This document shows positions 1 to 12,400 of a DNA stretch of 13,084 nucleotides, piece by piece (within the stretch, counting starts at the first letter, position 1; each line of letters begins with the position of its first letter). The position numbers and the translations under genes were made by a program. The notes below the pieces were generated by a model. The model was given only the letters and a program-made list of their open reading frames with translations, was not told where the DNA came from and did not search any database. The DNA is from Phoronis ovalis (Eukaryota > Phoronida > Phoronidae), in the NCBI GenBank assembly GCA_028565635.1, contig JAOXYB010040529.1, forward strand, positions 1-13,084, in the 5' to 3' direction.

Positions 1-367
1 ATGCTCTATTTGTTTTTAATTGTGGCATGCATTTGTAATTGTAGTTAAAAATTGAAATAAGCTGACCGTTTGTTTAATGAGTTTTTCTTTGGTATCACAA
101 ACAGCAGATCTAAAAAATCTTAAATACATTCATGCTAAGAGTACATGATAATCGCCCCCCTAAAAGCATTTATTTTAAATAATCGCCCAGGGCGATTATT
201 AAAGAAAATACGGTATATACAAACATTTATATTGGTACTGCTTCCCCCGGGTTTCGAGTATATAATGTTAATAAGTGACAAACTAGATCCTCTGTTAGGG
301 TATCGCTGATACCAGTAAAGTATTATTTATTTAGTTAAACATTAATTTATCAGCCAAAATAACATAC
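1..367. other. Start of the intron downstream of exon Q
   Basis: AT-rich intron sequence with no exon-like frame. It holds the hairpin repeat at 149-215 and otherwise nothing recognised. The next exon of the gene must lie to the left of the window. Confidence 0.6.
149..215. repeat. Hairpin repeat with three ATAATCGCCC motifs
   Basis: Arms of 11 bases, AATAATCGCCC (178-188) and GGGCGATTATT (190-200), pair perfectly around one base. A further direct copy (ATAATCGCCC) starts at 149. A stretch reading AAATACGGTA follows the hairpin. The combination resembles the end of a miniature hairpin element of the kind common in invertebrate genomes. The family name is not recognised. Confidence 0.5.
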
Positions 368-496
368 CATTACACCCCATGTTATCATTCGCTAATTCGT
401 AACCTGGAAAACAACTGCAGACAAAAGAACCAGGTAAATTGACACAAACATGGTGGCAAGTGTCTACAGATGCCGTTGCATTGCATTCGTTGATAT
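368..496 (-). CDS. Exon Q: EGF-like module 3, calcium-binding type
   Basis: The acceptor is ATTTCAG|ATATCAAC, the donor GTAATG|GTATGT, phase in 1 and out 1, 129 bases. Translation reads DINECNATASVDTCHHVC, then VNLPGSFVCSCFPGYEL and DNMGC. It holds six Cys in the EGF pattern. DINEC and the C.N....F.C.C form are the calcium-binding and Asn-hydroxylation consensus of cbEGF modules. The exon encodes one complete module with symmetrical 1-1 phases, typical of shuffled EGF exons. The gene continues beyond the left edge. Confidence 0.9.
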
Positions 497-3400
497 CTGA
501 AATAAAATTTGTTGCATAATATATACTCTATATCAAAATGGCAGCGAAATGCCTAAAATAATTTATTAGCTTTAATATAACTCATACAATAAAAAAAATC
601 CCACATAAATAAATAAACTTTGTTTAAAGCATGCAAGCTAAATGTGTGACATAGTTCATATAGACAGTAATTAAACAAAGAATCAAACAATGTGACAATG
701 TGGCATAATACCTGAACATTTCTTCCCATCACCAGTGTAACCTGTTGGGCATGGTCCACAGTCATATCCGGTTATTTCAGCTGGAGCAGGTTGATCAATG
801 CACGCTACACCAGGATAACATGGCTGAACCACTGCAGCACATGCGTCAATATCGCTTTCGCAAAATGCACCAGTATAACCAGTAGTACAAAGGCAACTTA
901 ACAGAACAAATCTAAAAATATGAATTCAAATCATTGCAAGCTGCTGAAATGTACGTGCATGTTAATTGTAACAAGATTAATATAAATGTGAACACTTCTT
1001 TAGTATTAGATATGGTGCCTATAAGACTTAAAAGTAAGCAGACTTAAAAATTAACTTATTTTGTATATATGTTAGAAGATATGTTCCCAGGAAGTTTGGA
1101 TGTTTATTTGATGCGAGTAAGAGCACATTTTTATTAAGTAATTAAATTAAATTTGCTGCTATGATATTGTACTAAATCGCTATGAATGGTACAGTTAGCT
1201 AAATTTGAAGTTACCTGTCGTCGTATTCTTTGGCTTGTTTTTCTGTGAGTTCAACACAGTCGCCACCATTTTGGCACGCACACATGTAGATATCAGGAAT
1301 ATATGTTGATGAGGCACCTTTTTCATCCTACAATGTATATTAATGAAAGAATTGAAAAAGAGAAGATACATCTCAAGATTTGAACTCGTAATTTGTTACT
1401 GCTACGGAAAAGAGCATAAACACTATACATACCTTTGCAGTTATTTGGATCTCGAAGGATGCAGATGTAGCTGGTATGTAGGTAAGAGTAACGTTGTTTC
1501 CGTTAATTGCCAAATTACCACCTGGGAAAGCAGTGGAGTTCATAGTAATATTTATATTGTCACCATTTTGATCCGCGACAGAAATCGTGATTTCTAGAGA
1601 CTGGTTCAATGTGACGTTAATGATATTTGGTCCCGTAATCGTCGGTGGAAAATTAGCTGTAAAGATATCATACTGTTATATTCAAGCATACACGTACAAG
1701 TAATAAGAAAAATTTAAAGACGAAATACATCAAGAGTAGTGCCCCTATATCTCCAAACATGGTATATTTGCTGCATAAACTAAGTCGCGATCCTTAAAAT
1801 AGAATAGTATTTATTTAGATACAGAAACCTTAGGTAACATTCGAAGGCAGAAAAAACACATTATTTTACAATGCAGAGTATTTTGAAACAATGTTAATAT
1901 ATGGTAATTAATGGGTTATTAATGTTTCCGTAACCCTTCTGGTAGCTCCATAATAGGTAACAGTCATTTATTTTTTGCAGTAGATATATATATATATATC
2001 TATCGTTATAGCAGTGATAGACGAAAAAGGACATTTGCTTACCAAGCTCGTTAGCTGCTCGCTCAGCTTCGTCACCTTGTGCCTTCGTTGTTTCACCAAC
2101 AGCTGTATTACCCGTCTGAGCAATATCAAATAAACAAGCTTTGTCGCTACCACATATTGCCTCGGCCTCAGCTCTCAAGCTAGGAGGATCAAATTGAATG
2201 TCGTCGGTGAAACCGGGCTTAAAGGTTTCGTTAATAAAACTGGAATGACTCTCTCCGGGCAAGTAATGGAAGATCGTTTGCTTCGGTCCTGATGTGTTGG
2301 TAGTTAACCCTTTTGGAATAGATATGTATTCTGATAATTTTTTAATGTATGTTAATTCCTACATATCATTACTGCAGATATTGGACCTTGAACCCTGTGT
2401 CTCGGAGATTTTCGGTCTAGGTGACGATGTTATTATCCGACGAGTTTAGCTATTTCTAATCTATAGTACTAGTAATATCACTTTACCATACAGTTTAGAT
2501 ACAACATGCTACAAATTACACATTACACATGTAGATTCTTTTCAATACTAGAAGTTAATCTACAATAATAATGTAACATTAAAAAAAATATGAAAACCTT
2601 ACGTACATGACATGCCGAAGTTCTCAAATATGTCTCGTTCTGTAGATGACAGAGACACAACTGTACCGTTATCTGCTGTAAGATCGTCGTCTTTGTCTCC
2701 GTTAAATATTCCCATTAATCCTTCAGTTTTATTCATGTAATCCTCTGGAGAGGAGAGAGTGATAGACAACATACCCTGTAATTATAATAAAACCCTGACA
2801 AAAGCAAACAGATTTTTATTGCCAACATTGACCGCATTTTCAAAGCGTATTTATAATACATACATTAATAAATTGTTCACTATTTTCAGCAGACAGCCGT
2901 AGCATAATAATACATTTTTTTGACAACTTGTATGTTTTTCAAAATATTAACAATAGCAGATATTCTCAGAAAAATTATACAGTCACATCAATGGAAAATG
3001 ACTAACCAGCTCTGCTTTTGTTGTAACGCTCAGTCCACTCTCAAAGTTTATTTGTACCGATGTATTTCCCGGTTTCATTATCCTGGTGTTGCTTGGTAGA
3101 CCAGGTAGTGTGGTTGTGGTGTTAGTTACACTTGAGATATCAGTAAAAACGCCATCAACATAGCAATCTAATTCATCGGTATTCTTCAAATTGAATTGGA
3201 TGGTTGCATACTCTTGCTGCTTCATTGCGACTGCTGAGAAAATGGTGGCTTTATCTGAACCTGTAACCGAGATAGGTAGTGTTTAGCTTATGAAATGAAA
3301 AGATACACAAACAACAGTATACATATTTTGAAACTCAAATGCAACTTAATACTTTCTAGATATACATGTATGAGTAGATACGGTTGCTAGTTGGGGCTCA

Positions 3401-6400
3401 AATGTTAAGTTTCGACAGAATTATGTAATGAGGCATGCCCGGGGGTTTCACTTGAAAAAAAGTCGGGTACCCATGCTCGTCCGTAGGGTGCAAAATAATC
3501 CCCTAAACGGGAAGTGGAGGATCAAAATAGCACCCCTAACCGGGAGGATTTTGCTCAAAAAGGTACCCCTAAACGGGAAGTTTTCTCTCCATTAACAACC
3601 CCAAAAAAAATCGACAACCAAATAAAAAAACAAAAAACGTCAAAACAAATTAGTACACTAATTTAAAAAAAAAATCAAAAATGGTCGCCAAAAGGCAATG
3701 CTCGCTGCTTGCACTAAAAAAACCCTAAAGGGGAGGTGTAGGTGAAAAACAAAAAAAAAACCTCTAAACGGGAATTTACATTTGCCAAAAACATACTCCT
3801 AAATGTCGTTTTTCCGCCAAAATCGACCCCTAAACGGGGTTCCCGCGAACCCCGTCGAACGTCGAAAAAGGTACCCCTTTTCGCCCTTTTTTCGGACAAG
3901 CATGCGTACCCGACTTTTTTCCAAGTGAGCCCCCGGGGAGGAATGGCACGAACCAGGAATAAAATGATGATGACTTCACATTCAATTCAGTCTGAATAAA
4001 TCTATCTGTTATTGCCCTGTGCCTTCTAAACAAACGCCTAGGCTTAACCATAGTCAACTGTTGTTACATATATTTCTTCAATTTAACAAGAGCGAAATAA
4101 ACATTTCATTAATAAACTTTTGACCCGATTTTGCCAAACCATGATAAGCTTTTCTCTCTGTGTGATCCGTCGTCGCCTACCACGTATATTCTATCATGAT
4201 GACTCATTTTGAATAGGTATCGCCGGGGAGCTTAATTGAGTTTTGCTTAGCGGACTATACATAAACTTTGTCTAGATCGATCTGTGCACACATTTTACTA
4301 GCTGCGCGCTTAGTCCACTGTTATACCTATTAGTGTAAGCTGCAATTTGATTAGTGTCATGACTTTATATTTTAATAAAGGTATTATCGTTCGTCTACTT
4401 TTCGAGATAATAAAAAAAATTGACTATGGTTTAGCCCAGAAATTAGTTGAGAAGGTACGGAACAACACTAACGGATGGATTTATTCAGAGTGCATTCAAT
4501 TATGCACCTACAAAAATTGTCACTTTTATCATCACTTTCTGTGCTAACTTGCTGAGATGAGAAAATCATGCATAAATATAAATGTACACATGTAAATTAT
4601 ACATCTGTATAGGCCACTTTTTGCACATGCATGGACCACTTCACAAATGTATGTTTTTTATTATATCATAAAATATATAATGCATTTAAAGTAATACATT
4701 GAAGCACACAGGCGCAGTACATGTATACATATATTACCTGGAGCAAGCTGGGCTCTTGCTTGCACAAGATATTCACCACTGTTCAGATTGGCCAAAACAA
4801 ATTCACCAAGTCCGTTGAACGTAAAGTTGAATCCATCAAAGGAGAGTAGATGTGGGTCACCTCTTGTTGGCACTGCGATAAAATTGTAATTGATGCAATG
4901 CATGTGATGACGTATGCAATGTACGTGATGACGTAAACAATGCCCATATATATGTTTTTTAATAGTCTCGTCTTTTAAATGAAATATAAATAACTGTACG
5001 TGATCGTTTCTATCACTAACATCTGATCTAAACTGAACCCGAGTACTATGCTTTTTTCCTCAGATTTTACACTCCCAGTTCGAGTCACCTACACTTTTGT
5101 ATTATTATAATTTCTCTCTAAGATATGTCTTAATTAGGTGCGAACGGATTATCCACTCCAATCCATTCCTTTCGTGTGGACGTACTGATTTATAAAAATA
5201 AATACATATCAGTGAAAAGTGTTACAATTCTTCATTGAATCTTAAAAATCGTTAAAGTTAAAATTAGAACTACGGAATATATGAACAATTTGTCTGCCGA
5301 CATTTAACCTTCTGCTGTATTAGATAATCATTTAATTAGGTTCCTGCTGTACCAGTGTATACTTGAAAAGGGACCATGAATTTTTAGATAACATTTTTTC
5401 GTAAAGAGAGCGAAGAGTTATATTACCCCATGCCGGAGGACGATAGGTGTCGCACTTGTCGTTAGGTCGTTTTTCATAGAACTTCTTGCAGTTCATAGAG
5501 TGAACACAACAGTTTTCATATGCTTCTCGGTCCTCTTCCCAGTCCTAATGTAAAACATTTTACATGTAAAGCTTCTGTCATTTAATGTATAGCAAAATCA
5601 GGAATACAAGATTTGGTTTCGTTGGCTACAACATACTGAACATGGTTTTAATATTTTTTTCCTTTATATGAGACAAATCTGTTTGAATTATATACTTTTA
5701 TCTCAGCGATTATCGTGTTTTTACTGCAAAGCTATATGACTGATGAACACCTATTTACTGTTATTAAAAAAAAATAGAGAATACGTAATCACATAATCAA
5801 AGCTCTCAACTACTGACGAGTTAAATGCTGTTGGACAATATAGTGAACTTCGTTTTTACCTCAGTGTCTATTTACCATATGATTAATTTCGATATCACCA
5901 TTAGCACTATACTCACAACAACTAGATGGCCAGAATTCGGTCGTGGATATTTTATTAATTCCCACAGACTGACCCCCGATGAAATATCGTAGCAGCATCT
6001 CTGATACATGCCACCTGCAGTGAATACAGAACTCACACACCACGAATCCCAATTCCCAGCTATACGCCAGTCCCAGTCAAATCTGTAACACAATTGTTTT
6101 TCTAACGAAGCCAGTAACACTTAAATAATACTCTATGAACACCTTTGTTGATTAAAAAATATTGATGTACAGAAACCTAAACAGCTTGCAAGTTTGAATA
6201 AGACTTTAAACATATATGATATAGAAATATATAAACTCGCTTACTATTAATTCTTAAATAATAAATGTATTATTATGTATTTACCTCGTATCCCACCAAG
6301 CTTGCCAAAGATTACAAGGGCAGCCTGTCAAATTTCTAAAGCCTTCCCTTTCCTCTGGATCCGATTGAGTCTCTAGCCATTTTTTACATGTCGTGGCAGC

Positions 6401-9400
6401 ATCAGCGCTACCTGTGGAGTTTTCTAAGCGAAACATGTGTACACCACGGTCACCTGAAATGTTTATGAAACATAGCCTAAGCAAAATACAGTAATAGATT
6501 GTGCTACCGCCAATGAATTCATTTCACACTGCAAAACCTGCTACAATAAGATTACATGAAAATAGTCATTAGAAAGCTTTACCCAACGTTAATATATAGT
6601 AGAATCAAGTAGAATGCAGGTAAAAAGCAACGTAGCATTTTCAAGGTGAGTTAACTATATACTTAAATTACTAAAAGAGTTTTTCTTGTTACAGATCAAA
6701 ACTTAAAAACATTAGGTTAACTGTTCTTAATATAATATTCACACCTCCTAAGTATTAACTTAGATCCAAAAGATTGTTGAATTAACTGAAAAATGTTCAT
6801 TGGATGACACGTACACTGTGACCGGAAATAAATGCGCCACATTTTAAATATGTGAATTTTGATTATAATAATCAGGAAACGAGATATAAAAATAATTGTA
6901 ATAGTATCACTTTACAAAACTAAACTTATCTGCTGTTTCTTGTCTGTTAACTATTTAATTTTATGGTGCTATTCTTTTATCTGTATGTAGCGATATCAAG
7001 TAGCAGTGAGATTTCAACTTTTTGGAATATTAAACACTGCTTCAATTCTCTGCCCATTTATAGTCATAAGTCGAGAATAACATTTTTAACATTTTAATTT
7101 TGAATTATTGTTTGATGAATAAATATTTTTTTACTTTAATATTATGAAGGTAGATGTAAATATTACACATTTTTGGTGATTTGAGTGACGTCCAAAATGT
7201 TTGTGGATGGTATTAAAAAAAAATCTCTCTTTTTATTTAAAAAAAATCTCTCAATTCAAATGTATTTAGGAAGGGGTTACCGAGTCTTGTGATACAATTT
7301 TTAATTAATACAACTTATCTATTACTGCATATAATATAATTTTCAATCAGTTAAATGGCGGTCACCTTGGATATTTCCAACTAATTGAAAATTTCATGGA
7401 AGATTTAACAATTTCTAGGCTAAATTTCATTTCTCTTAGCCCAATCAAAGCATGTAAAGTTCCAGAACATAACCATTATCATTAAATATAGCCGTTATTA
7501 TTATTTTTTTCAAAGCTTTAATTCTCAAATATGCTGTAGTTCACAAACATGTAAAAACAACAAAAGTAATCTTCATGCAAAATTTTTTATAATGACATAA
7601 TATTCCTATTTAAAAATGAAGTATCTTTATTTGTGTCAATTTTGGAAAGCATCTTTTGAAAATTCAAACTTTTATAAAATTTTAAACTTGACTCATTTAT
7701 TTTCGGTCACCCTGTATTACCTGTATTTCCAATTAATTCTGAAACAGATATCATATTGATTTTTCCAGACTCCTTAAGGTTTAAATAGTTGGCTTGAATT
7801 CCGCCGCTATAATTTTCATCTCCATCTCCAGCGTTCCAACCGGCAACAGGCCATGGCAACCAATACAACGAATAATATAAATGGAAGTTATCTCTGTCAT
7901 ATAAATCTGAAAGAGAACATTTCTTTGTAATCAGATGATTAATATTCTTCGTCATCGTCAATATCATAACAAATACAATGATGATAACTATGTTGATTAT
8001 GTTATAATGACAATAATTGTGTTGCAGGAGTTTCTTACGAAGTCGACCCATTGCTTGTATCAATTTCACAATCATCACGTGTTCGAACATATGCTGCTGA
8101 ATTGCACATTTTTCTGCCGATATCAAGAATATAGCTAATGTGGTAATATGCCATGCAATGTAGATTTAATGCTAAAAATAAATTCTTACCCGGGTACACC
8201 CAATTAATTCCGCCTCTTGGATAGATAAATTTTGTAAACGTGTAAATTCCGTCTGTCATGATAACTGCTTGGAAAGTGTTTTTCTAATAAAAATACAAAT
8301 TAAAGTTACGTATTATTTATAACGATTCAGACTACTAGATCTAGTAGTAACTAACCGTTTGCGAGAATTAAATGGAAGAGGCAAACTTTTAATCCAACCA
8401 ATCCACTTATTTATACTAATAATAGAATGATATGTATAAAAGTTTCCAGATAAATCATACGTGTCCCACTAGGGTCACACAATCATTAAAGATCTCGACT
8501 TAAAAGAACATTGATCAGTGTGGATAAAGTGGTGGATAAAGTGATCTTGTTCACCAGTGACGAATTGTTTAAATGCTATATATTATAATCAAATATATTT
8601 TCAATAAAGTCAGCCGATAACATGCAATGTTGTTTTGTGCAACAGAGTTGGGTTACTTACGGGTTGAAGTGGTAGTTGCTCGAAGCATTTTTGTCTTTGA
8701 TATTCGCACCAACTGCTATACCAGCAATATTGAAATATCCAATAATCACAGTAAATATCTGGTATGATGTTTACCCACGTTACTACAAGTGCCCATTTGG
8801 CCTTAAAAGCTAAAAGACAAGATTATGAACATAAAAATGATGCAAACTCAACAATAAGATAATTATACTACAACTGCTTCTAGCATGTATTTTGAGTCTT
8901 AAAGGATAATTATATTTAAAATGCAGAATTCTATCAATTTTACTTTGTATTAACTAAAGTAAGCGTACCGTCGAATTAAGAAACCAGTATTGTCAGCATG
9001 TACATATACTTCATCGGAATAGAAATTTGGAATATCTTTTATAAATCTTCACAGAACACCACTATATGTGTATATACCTGTCGCGTTTATATTAAATGGT
9101 TCAGCCATGGCAGCTACGTCTCCAGTAGCTCGGTTAAGTACAGCTCCCGTTGATGGATTTGAGTCACCTTCCTTGTACGTCTGATAGTACACTTGGCTCT
9201 GAGTTTCATTTGTGATATCGTTTAGAAAGCATAGAGCCATTGGATCTGACCGAGCTTGAAAAGGAGCAATCATGGAAAGAGTGTTCATCCATGTACGAGT
9301 ACCAAACACGTAAGGCCACCACATTTCCCACTGATAGTTAAATTGGATTGCTCCATTCTTACATATCTGAAATCCATGAATATATGTCCGTAGGAAATGC

Positions 9401-12400
9401 AATGTATGGAATATAACTCTATGCTAAATACATTATATTCCTAACATTGCATATTTCATACGTACATGCAAATAACAAAAACAAAAGAGGATACCTATTA
9501 CATGTTACATATTTACAGCGCCGACTATTTTTAAGAACAACTAAACATATGCAAGGATTTTCTCAAATGCACAGAAAACAATTGGGTACACATCGGGTAC
9601 GTAATGTGGTACTCACGTATAATTTTTCGTGACGTCTGTTAAAGAATGGCACACCCAGGTTGTAAACTTCAATCTCGTCACATTCCCAGTAATCTCTCCA
9701 AGATATACCAGAGCAATCAATCAATGTTTTATCTCCAGCAGCAACTCCGAAATCGTAAAGATTTGGATCTGTCAACGGATCGAGTTTTAGATCAGGAATG
9801 TTTAGAGGTTGTTCTGCTATGGACGGTGGCTCCGTTGTTGTAGTAGTACTAGTTTCCTTTGCTGTAGTAGATTGTTCTGTTGTTGTGGTTGTTAATACTG
9901 TTATTTCGGATAATCCTATATTAACAAAATTCAGATATTAAATACAATTACAGAATATTTCTATATTCAATCGTTTACACCCGTAATACCAGGTAATTTT
10001 ATACAAGCATTGAGGACATAAATATACGCGTATATTAATTTGATCTATTTCCGTGTAAAAAATTATGCACCGTTTTAATTGCAGAACAGAACTATCATCT
10101 ACAAAGAAGAATATCTAGTCGCCTAGTTGATTTACCTTTCTTTTATACTATTGTAAATGCAATTGGTGAAAAAGCGGTTGTGCTACGAAATATTTCCAAA
10201 ATTATTGCTATATACATTTGTTGTATTTATAAATTACAAGATATGTAGTAGGCCTGTATTAATATTGAACTACAAGGCATTCTGTACATCCTTTGAAAGA
10301 ATTGCTGATTAAAACGACGTTAGTCCGAGAAACAAATAACCTTGCTTGTATGTTCAATTCTGTCTCCGTGGCCTAAGTTTCAAAAATGAACATTATTTTT
10401 CGTATGTGCTTAAATATTGATGACAGTAGTATGGAACATCAATAAAAGATAGGCATAACATATTACCTGTTGTTGTTGGTGTTGTAGGAACCGCTACAGT
10501 TGTTGTCTGAACCTCTGTGGTTGTTGTAGTTGCTTCTGTGCTTGTTGTAGTAGCCAATGTGGTTGTCGTAAGACCCTCCATGGTTGTCGTAGTTGCCTCA
10601 GTGGTTGTTGCAGGGGCCTCTGTAGTAGTTGCTCCTGTGGTTGCTAAAATTGCTTCTGTGGTAGTAAGTGCCTCCGTGGTTGTTGTAATTGCTTCTGTGA
10701 TTGTTGTAGTAGCATCGGTGGTTGTCGTAGGAGCCTCTGTGTTTGGTGTACTTGCCTTTGTGGTTATTGCAGTTGTCTCGGTGGTTGATGTAGTTGACTC
10801 TGTGGATGTTGTAGGAACATCTGTGGTTTTTGTAGCTACTGCTGTAGTTGTTATAGCAGCACCTGTGGTTGGCGTAGGAACTTCTGTGGATGCAGTAGTT
10901 GTTCTGGGACCCACTGTGGTTGCTGCAGTTGTTTCTGTTTTTGTTGTAATAGCATCTCTGGCTGCCGTAGGAGCCTCTGTGTTTGTTGCACTTATCTCTA
11001 TGGTTGTTGAAAGAGAATGAAATGTTGTTGTAATAGCATCTGTGATTGTTGTCTCCGTGGTTGCTGTAGGAATCTCTGTGGTTGTTGCAATTGCTTGTGT
11101 TGTTGTTGTTGTAGCAGCATATGTGGATGTCGTAGGGACCCCTATGGTTGTTGTAGTTGACTCTGCGGTTGCTGTAGTTGCCCCTGTAGATGTTGTAAGA
11201 GCCTCTGTGGTTGTCGTAGGAGCCTCTGTGGTTGCTGAAGTTATTTCTGTGGTTGTTGTAGTAGCATCTGTAGGAGATCCTGAGGTTGTTGTAGTTGCTT
11301 CTGTGGTTGCTGTAGTAACATCTGCAGTTGCCGTAGTAGTGGGTGATGTAGTTGCCCCCGTGGTTGTTGTAGTTGCTTCTATGGGTGTTGTAGTAGCGTC
11401 TGTGGTTGCCTTAGGAACCCCTGTGGCTGTTATAGTTGCCACTATAGTAGTTGTAAGAGCCTCTGTGATTGTTGTAGTCGCGTCTGTGGTTGTTGTAGTA
11501 GCATCTGTGATTGTCGTAGGGGACTCCGTGGTTATTGTAGTTGCCTCTGTGCTTGCATGAGCCTCTGTCGTTGTTGTAGGATCCCCCATGGTTGTGACAG
11601 TTGTTTCTATGGGTGTTATAGTATCACCTGTGGTTCCATTAGGAACCTCTGTGGTTGTAGTTGCCTCTGTGGTTGTTACAGTTGCCACTGTGCTTATTCT
11701 AGGAGCATCTGTGGTTGTAGTCGTTTCTGTGGTTGTAGCAGGATCCGTGGTTGTTGTAGTTGCCTGTGTGGTTGTTGTAATTGCTTCTGTGGTTGTTGTA
11801 GTAGCCTCAGTCGCTGTTGTAGGAGCCTCCGTGGTTGTCACAGTTGTTTCTATAGGTGTTGTAGTTTCATCTGTGGTTGCCTTAGGAACCTCTGTGGTTG
11901 TAGTTGCCTCTGTGGTTGTTACAGTTGCCACTGTGGTTGTTATAGGAACCTCTGTGGTTGTTGTAGTAGCATATGTGGTTGTCGTAGGAACCTCTGTGAT
12001 TGTTGTAGTTGCTTGTGTGGTTGTTGCAGTATCATCTGTGGTTGTAGCAAGGGAATCTGCGGTTGCTGTAGGTGCCTCTGTGGTTGCAGTTGCGTATGTG
12101 GTTGCTACAGTGGCCACTGTGGTTGTTGTAGGAGCCTCTGTGGTTGACATAGTCGTTTCTGTGGTTGTTGTAGTAGCATCTGCTGTTGTCGTAATTGCTT
12201 CTGTAGTTGCTGTAGTAGCGTATGTGCTTGTCGTAAGAGCATCAGTGGTTATTGTAGTTGCCTCTGTGGTTGTCTCTATGGTTGTTGAAGGAGCCTCTGT
12301 GGTAGTTGTAGTTGCCTGTGTGGTTGTTGTAGTTGCCTGTGTGGTTGTTGTAGGAGCATCTGTGGTTGTCCTAATTTCTTCTGTGGTTGTTGTTGTAGTG

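Larger units (their letters stand above)
3438..3938. mobile_element. Non-autonomous inverted-repeat element (MITE-like) in the largest intron
   Basis: The two ends, 3438-3483 and 3893-3938, are inverted copies of 46 bases with about 40 matches. Each contains CACTTG, an A run and GTCGGGTAC, and both start CCC-GGGG. Inside are about seven degenerate copies of CCCCTAAACGGG(A) (near 3500, 3535, 3567, 3722, 3761, 3798 and 3827) and an A-rich centre (3600-3720). No frame looks like a transposase. A possible 7-base target duplication with one mismatch flanks it (AGGCATG at 3431-3437, AGGAATG at 3939-3945). The superfamily is not recognised. Confidence 0.75.
3261..4737. other. Largest intron (J to K), 1477 bases, with inserted element
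   Basis: The inverted-repeat element at 3438-3938 fills a third of this intron. The rest is AT-rich. A 9-base inverted pair (AATAGGTAT at 4212-4220, ATACCTATT at 4323-4331) may mark a small second insertion but is too short to claim. No exon-like frame was found on either strand. Confidence 0.65.

Noticed and set aside
553-765. Minus-strand frame of 70 codons near the EGF exons
   Set aside because: It reads exon P in the wrong frame and runs into the intron. The EGF Cys pattern is in another frame.
3714-4057. Open frames of 61 to 85 codons on both strands
   Set aside because: They overlap the inverted-repeat element, overlap each other on opposite strands and carry no recognisable domain.
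4212-4331. Possible small element with 9-bp inverted ends
   Set aside because: The inverted match is short, has no further similarity inward and no clear target duplication.
5861-6120. Explaining the AMOP frame break by an intron inside exon H
   Set aside because: The only donor-like site near the switch (GTCAGT) has no acceptor at a usable distance before the next conserved AMOP residues. A one-base indel in the G run is simpler and fits both phases.
7935-8138. Plus-strand frame of 67 codons (also one at 9447-9632 and one at 4347-4547)
   Set aside because: They lie in AT-rich introns or across exon borders of the minus-strand gene, with low-complexity composition and no domain.
11557-12147. 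Plus-strand Cys/Gly-rich frame that looks like a keratin-associated or metallothionein-like protein
   Set aside because: It is the same array read in another frame, with Cys arising from TGT/TGC in the unit. There is no independent support.
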